Shown here piece by piece: positions 60,939 to 64,000 of a stretch of 64,000 bases of DNA. Position numbers and translations under genes: made by a program. How positions within the stretch are numbered: the first letter of the stretch is position 1; each line of letters begins with the position of its first letter. Source of the stretch: Jacaranda mimosifolia (taxonomy: Eukaryota > Streptophyta > Magnoliopsida > Lamiales > Bignoniaceae). The notes beneath the pieces are model-generated. The model worked only from the letters and a program-made list of their open reading frames with translations. It did not search any database and was not told the origin of the DNA. Location of the stretch: assembly GCA_018894105.1 (NCBI GenBank), contig CM032125.1, positions 32,349,032 to 32,413,031 of the forward strand, in the 5' to 3' direction.

Positions 60939-63816
60939 TGTTGTTCATTATGGGAAAGACATGTCTATATTGAAGAATATTTGTCTAGATGATTACAAGT
61001 ACGTTGACTTGATGATAGACATAGGTGCACTTGCATTGAGTCGTGCATGGTATAGAAGCAATGGATTTGGTTTACTCTTTTGGTATAAGTGGTAGTGAAG
61101 ATAGGGTTGTAGTTGCTAACAATGACTTTATGTGTGGAATGTTTGAGAGAAATAAAAGATGTAAAAGTATTAACTTGTATGTTGAAAAACATGGTGGAAA
61201 AAACGATGAAAAGGGTGAGGAAGTTGAAGAAAAGAATGCTAGTGAGAGGGGTGAGGGTAATAGTGAGGCCAGCGAAGAAGGTAGTGAAACTGAAGATGAA
61301 GATAGAAATGAAGGCAGCAAAGATGAAGAACGGGATGAGGGCAATGAGGATGAAGAGAACGATTCACTATTATCAGATTATGTGTCTGATAACCATTGTG
61401 AAGCAAAGAATTTTTCCGATGACGACTTGATTGATGATCCATTGGGTGAGAGAATGAATAAGGATGAGTTTGAGATTCCTAAAGATCCTAGTACAAAAAT
61501 TAAGCTTCAAAAGGGTATGGTGTTTGCTGATGTTTATGCATTTAGAGAGGCTTTGGGAGAGTGTGTTATAAGGGAGGGTTTTGAATTGTAAAGGGTTAAA
61601 AATGAGAAGAATATGGTGACTGTAAAGCGTAAAGTGGCTAGTTGTACTTGGAGATTTTATGCATCTCCTATGCATGATTCTCTTGCTTTTCAAATCAAGA
61701 CAATAGTGCTTGAACACGCTTATGTGAGAGTTGGCAGAATTAAAGAGGTTAGTGCTAAGTGGATGTCCAAGAAGCTGGTCGATGTTTTGAGAGAGAATCT
61801 TGAGATGAAGTGTAGAGGGTTGAGGAATGAAATGAAAAAATATGGAGTGAACCCACCATACATGCAGCTATACAGGGCAAAATAGAAGGCAAAGGATGTC
61901 ATTGAAGGCAACCATGCTCAATCATATAACATGCTGCCTACCTATGCTAAGATTTTGAAGAAGAGAAATAATGGAAGTTTTGTGTTAATTCATTACCATT
62001 TGGAGGGAGAAGTAAATGATGAGGAGAATGTAACTGAGAACATAAGTAGGACACCTTCATTTAGAAAGATTTTCATATGTTTGGATGCATTAAAGAATGG
62101 TTTCTTGAGTGGCTGTAATCCTTTTTTAAGATTTGATGGGCGTCATCTCAAAGGGCCTTATGGAGGTGTTCTACTAGCTACTATATAGGTTTGGATGGAA
62201 ATAATAAGCTATTTCCTGTAGCATTTGCAGTTGTGGTAGCTGAAGTCAAAGAGTCTTGGAGCTTTTTTTTCACATGCTTGGAAGAGTTTCTTGGTGGCTT
62301 TACTCCAGATAGACCATGGACATTCATGACAGATAGTCAAAAGGTATTGTTATCTTCCTTTTTTTTTTTCCCCTGATATTTCACTTTCTGTAAATGGAGA
62401 ATTTGGTATGGTCTATTTTGAAATGTTTATCAGTTCCAAGTGTGTTAAGTGTAATGTCAAAAAAAATTGTAAGGGTATTAAATGATGTGTTGTAGCCTTG
62501 TGAAGGTGTTACTTGTTATATTTTATTGGAATGTGATTAAATTGTAAGGGTATTCACCTTCGGCTCTATTTCATATAATCTGTACTAGAATCTTATTAAG
62601 GTGTTGATTGTAATGTTTCAAAACTTGGAAGGTGCTTTTTGCAATGTTTTAAACATTTTAAGGGTACTACTTGCTATGTTGTAGCCTTGTGAAGGTGTTA
62701 GTTGTTATATTTTATCGGAATGTGAGTAAATTGTAAGGATATTCACCTTAAATTGGAAGGGTGCTATTTGCAATGTTTTAAACATTTAAGGGTGCTACTT
62801 GTAGGCTTTAGTATCAATTGAGGGTGTTATTTATAAGGTTTCATAATTGGTTTTCTGATATGGTACATTGCTCTTTATTATAATCTAGGATCTTGTGGAG
62901 ATAATAAGAGAATTGGTGCCACACTCAATCAACAAAAAATGTGTAAGACATATTTACTCTAATTTTAGACTTTCCTTTTCTGGAGTTTTGCTAAGGAAAT
63001 CCTTTTGGTTAGTTGTAGGAGCTTACCCATACAAGATTATAATTTTGCCATGTACAAGATAAAAGAGGTGAAGCCTGTAGCTCATGAGTGGCTTGCTAAA
63101 ATCCCTGCAAGCATGTGGTCTAGGCATGCTTTTGACACTAGGCTTAAGAATGATCATGTGACAAATAATATATCAGAGTCATTTAACCAATTAGGTTGGG
63201 GAGCTTAGGTCTAAGCTAATACTTACGGTAGTAGATGGATTGAGAGCTAAGCTCATGAGTAGGATTCAGAGAAGGCTTGACCAGAGGACTGCATGGACCA
63301 ATTGTGTCACTAAAAATGTAGTTAAGAAGCTGAATCATGTCATTGAAACGTCTAGGTAGTGCAAGATAATGTTAAGCAGTGAAAATGAGTTTGAGATTCA
63401 TGAACAAAATGTCCACTTTATTGTTGATTTGAGTGCCCGAACATGTGATTGTAAGGTGTGGGAGATATCAGGCATAGAATGCAAGCATGCTACACTAGTA
63501 ATTGCACATGGGAGAGAGAACATAGAAATGTACACTGCTGCCTGTTTTTCTAAAGCTAAGTATATCAGAGCATATAGTCATCCTATACACTCAACACTTG
63601 ATCTTTCCTTTTATGTGATGTGGAGACTGATCCCCCAAGTGTTCTCCCTCCACCAATGACAAGACTGTCGGGGAGACCGAGAAAGAATAAGAGAAGGGAG
63701 GTTGGGGATTCATCAAATGTGACAGATAGTAGGAGGTCTTTGGGCTTAAAGTGTAGCAAATGTCATGGATTTGGGCAAAAGAGAACATGCCAAAGAGGAA
63801 AGTTGTATAGAAAATA
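60939..63816 (+). pseudogene. MuDR-type MULE transposase, broken
   Basis: Blocks in order: an N-terminal domain in 60935-61090 (IIDIVVHYGK, ALSRAWYRSNGFGLLFWYKW); a long acidic linker (61190-61440); a MuDR DNA-binding-like part (LQKGMVFADVYAFREALGEC, then CTWRFYASP); and the catalytic core. The core reads NPFLRFDGRHLKGPYGGVLL near 62130 with the first Asp, GNNKLFPVAFAVVVAEVKES, and TFMTDSQK with the second Asp. An intron-like gap of about 545 bases follows, then INKKCVRHIYSNFRLSFSG (62935). After that come WSRHAFDTRLKNDHVTNNIS, a SWIM finger CDCKVWEISGIECKHA (63445-63495), an AT-hook-like GRPRKNKR and a CCHC-like CSKCHGFGQKRTC. Stops at about 61589, 61882, 62186 and 63356, and frameshifts near 62186, 63205 and 63595, show it cannot be translated. 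Confidence 0.88.
62345..62888 (+). repeat. Intron-like gap of the MULE with internal direct repeat
   Basis: Between the codons for TDSQK and DLVEII. GTAGCCTTGTGAAGGTGTTA, continuing through TAAATTGTAAGG and ATTCACCTT, occurs at about 62492 and again about 188 bp later at 62680. This suggests local duplication. Confidence 0.6.
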
Positions 63817-64000
63817 AGAGGAAAAAGGCCTGCTGAACATATTATTTTAATTTCTTATTTGGACTTGTTCATTATCTAATTATTACTGTACTTAATTATT
63901 TGATACTCTTTTTTTTCTATTTCAGGAAGACATTCCTTTGGCTAAAATGTTTAGTATAAGGAAGAAGAAGCACAAGTCAGGAGCTGAAGTTTTACTGTTC

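Noticed and set aside
61072..61344. Minus-strand Ser/Phe/Leu-rich ORF
   Set aside because: Antisense shadow of the acidic Glu/Asp-rich linker of the MULE transposase.
1..64000. tRNA, rRNA or other structural RNA genes
   Set aside because: No sequence with convincing tRNA boxes or rRNA similarity was seen; the only box-B-like motif is in the SINE-like insert.

Overview
The window looks like nuclear DNA of a eudicot plant. It is strongly AT-rich, the genes have short exons with GT..AG introns, and the recognisable proteins are plant ones: a BIG BROTHER-type ubiquitin ligase, RNA polymerase subunit NRPB6, a DTX-type MATE transporter, SKA1 and eIF3i. The species cannot be told from the sequence. 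All exon maps were made by hand translation and splice-site inspection; no database search was run.

Left end (1-7.6 kb): two ordinary minus-strand genes. The first is a BIG BROTHER-like E3 ligase whose RING end runs off the window. The second is a complete six-exon NRPB6 gene of 143 codons. From 8.9 to 27.3 kb the DNA is mostly decayed or mobile: a cytochrome P450 pseudogene, a hAT-like element, a FAR1-related (MULE-derived) pseudogene, and a broken 'putative plant transposon' ORF. Four unusual GC-rich palindromic repeat arrays also lie here (about 13.4, 22.6, 23.8 and 27.1 kb).

Middle (27.6-40 kb): a broken Ulp1-protease-like transposon gene on the plus strand, whose catalytic Asp-Cys-Gly motif has become Gly-Tyr-Gly. 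It is followed by the most interesting region. About 5 kb carries minus-strand exon fragments of at least four unrelated host genes (cold-shock/CCHC glycine-rich protein, NOP2, UBP12/13, GDPD-like), with introns partly kept and one NOP2 exon present twice. This looks like gene capture by a transposon, but its ends were not found.

Right half (40-64 kb): two Tourist-type MITEs with TTA target duplications, a possible inverted-repeat element, and a MATE transporter with a frameshift near its N terminus. Then come a 5'-truncated, intronless SKA1 copy and a minus-strand tandem array of eIF3i pseudogenes in three units. The middle exons of unit 2 are replaced by Ty3/gypsy gag sequence. A minisatellite made from eIF3i coding sequence, a SINE-like insertion and a MITE are datable here because sister units preserve empty sites. 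The window ends in a MuDR-type MULE relic.

Only NRPB6, the BIG BROTHER-like gene and possibly the MATE gene look like working host genes.
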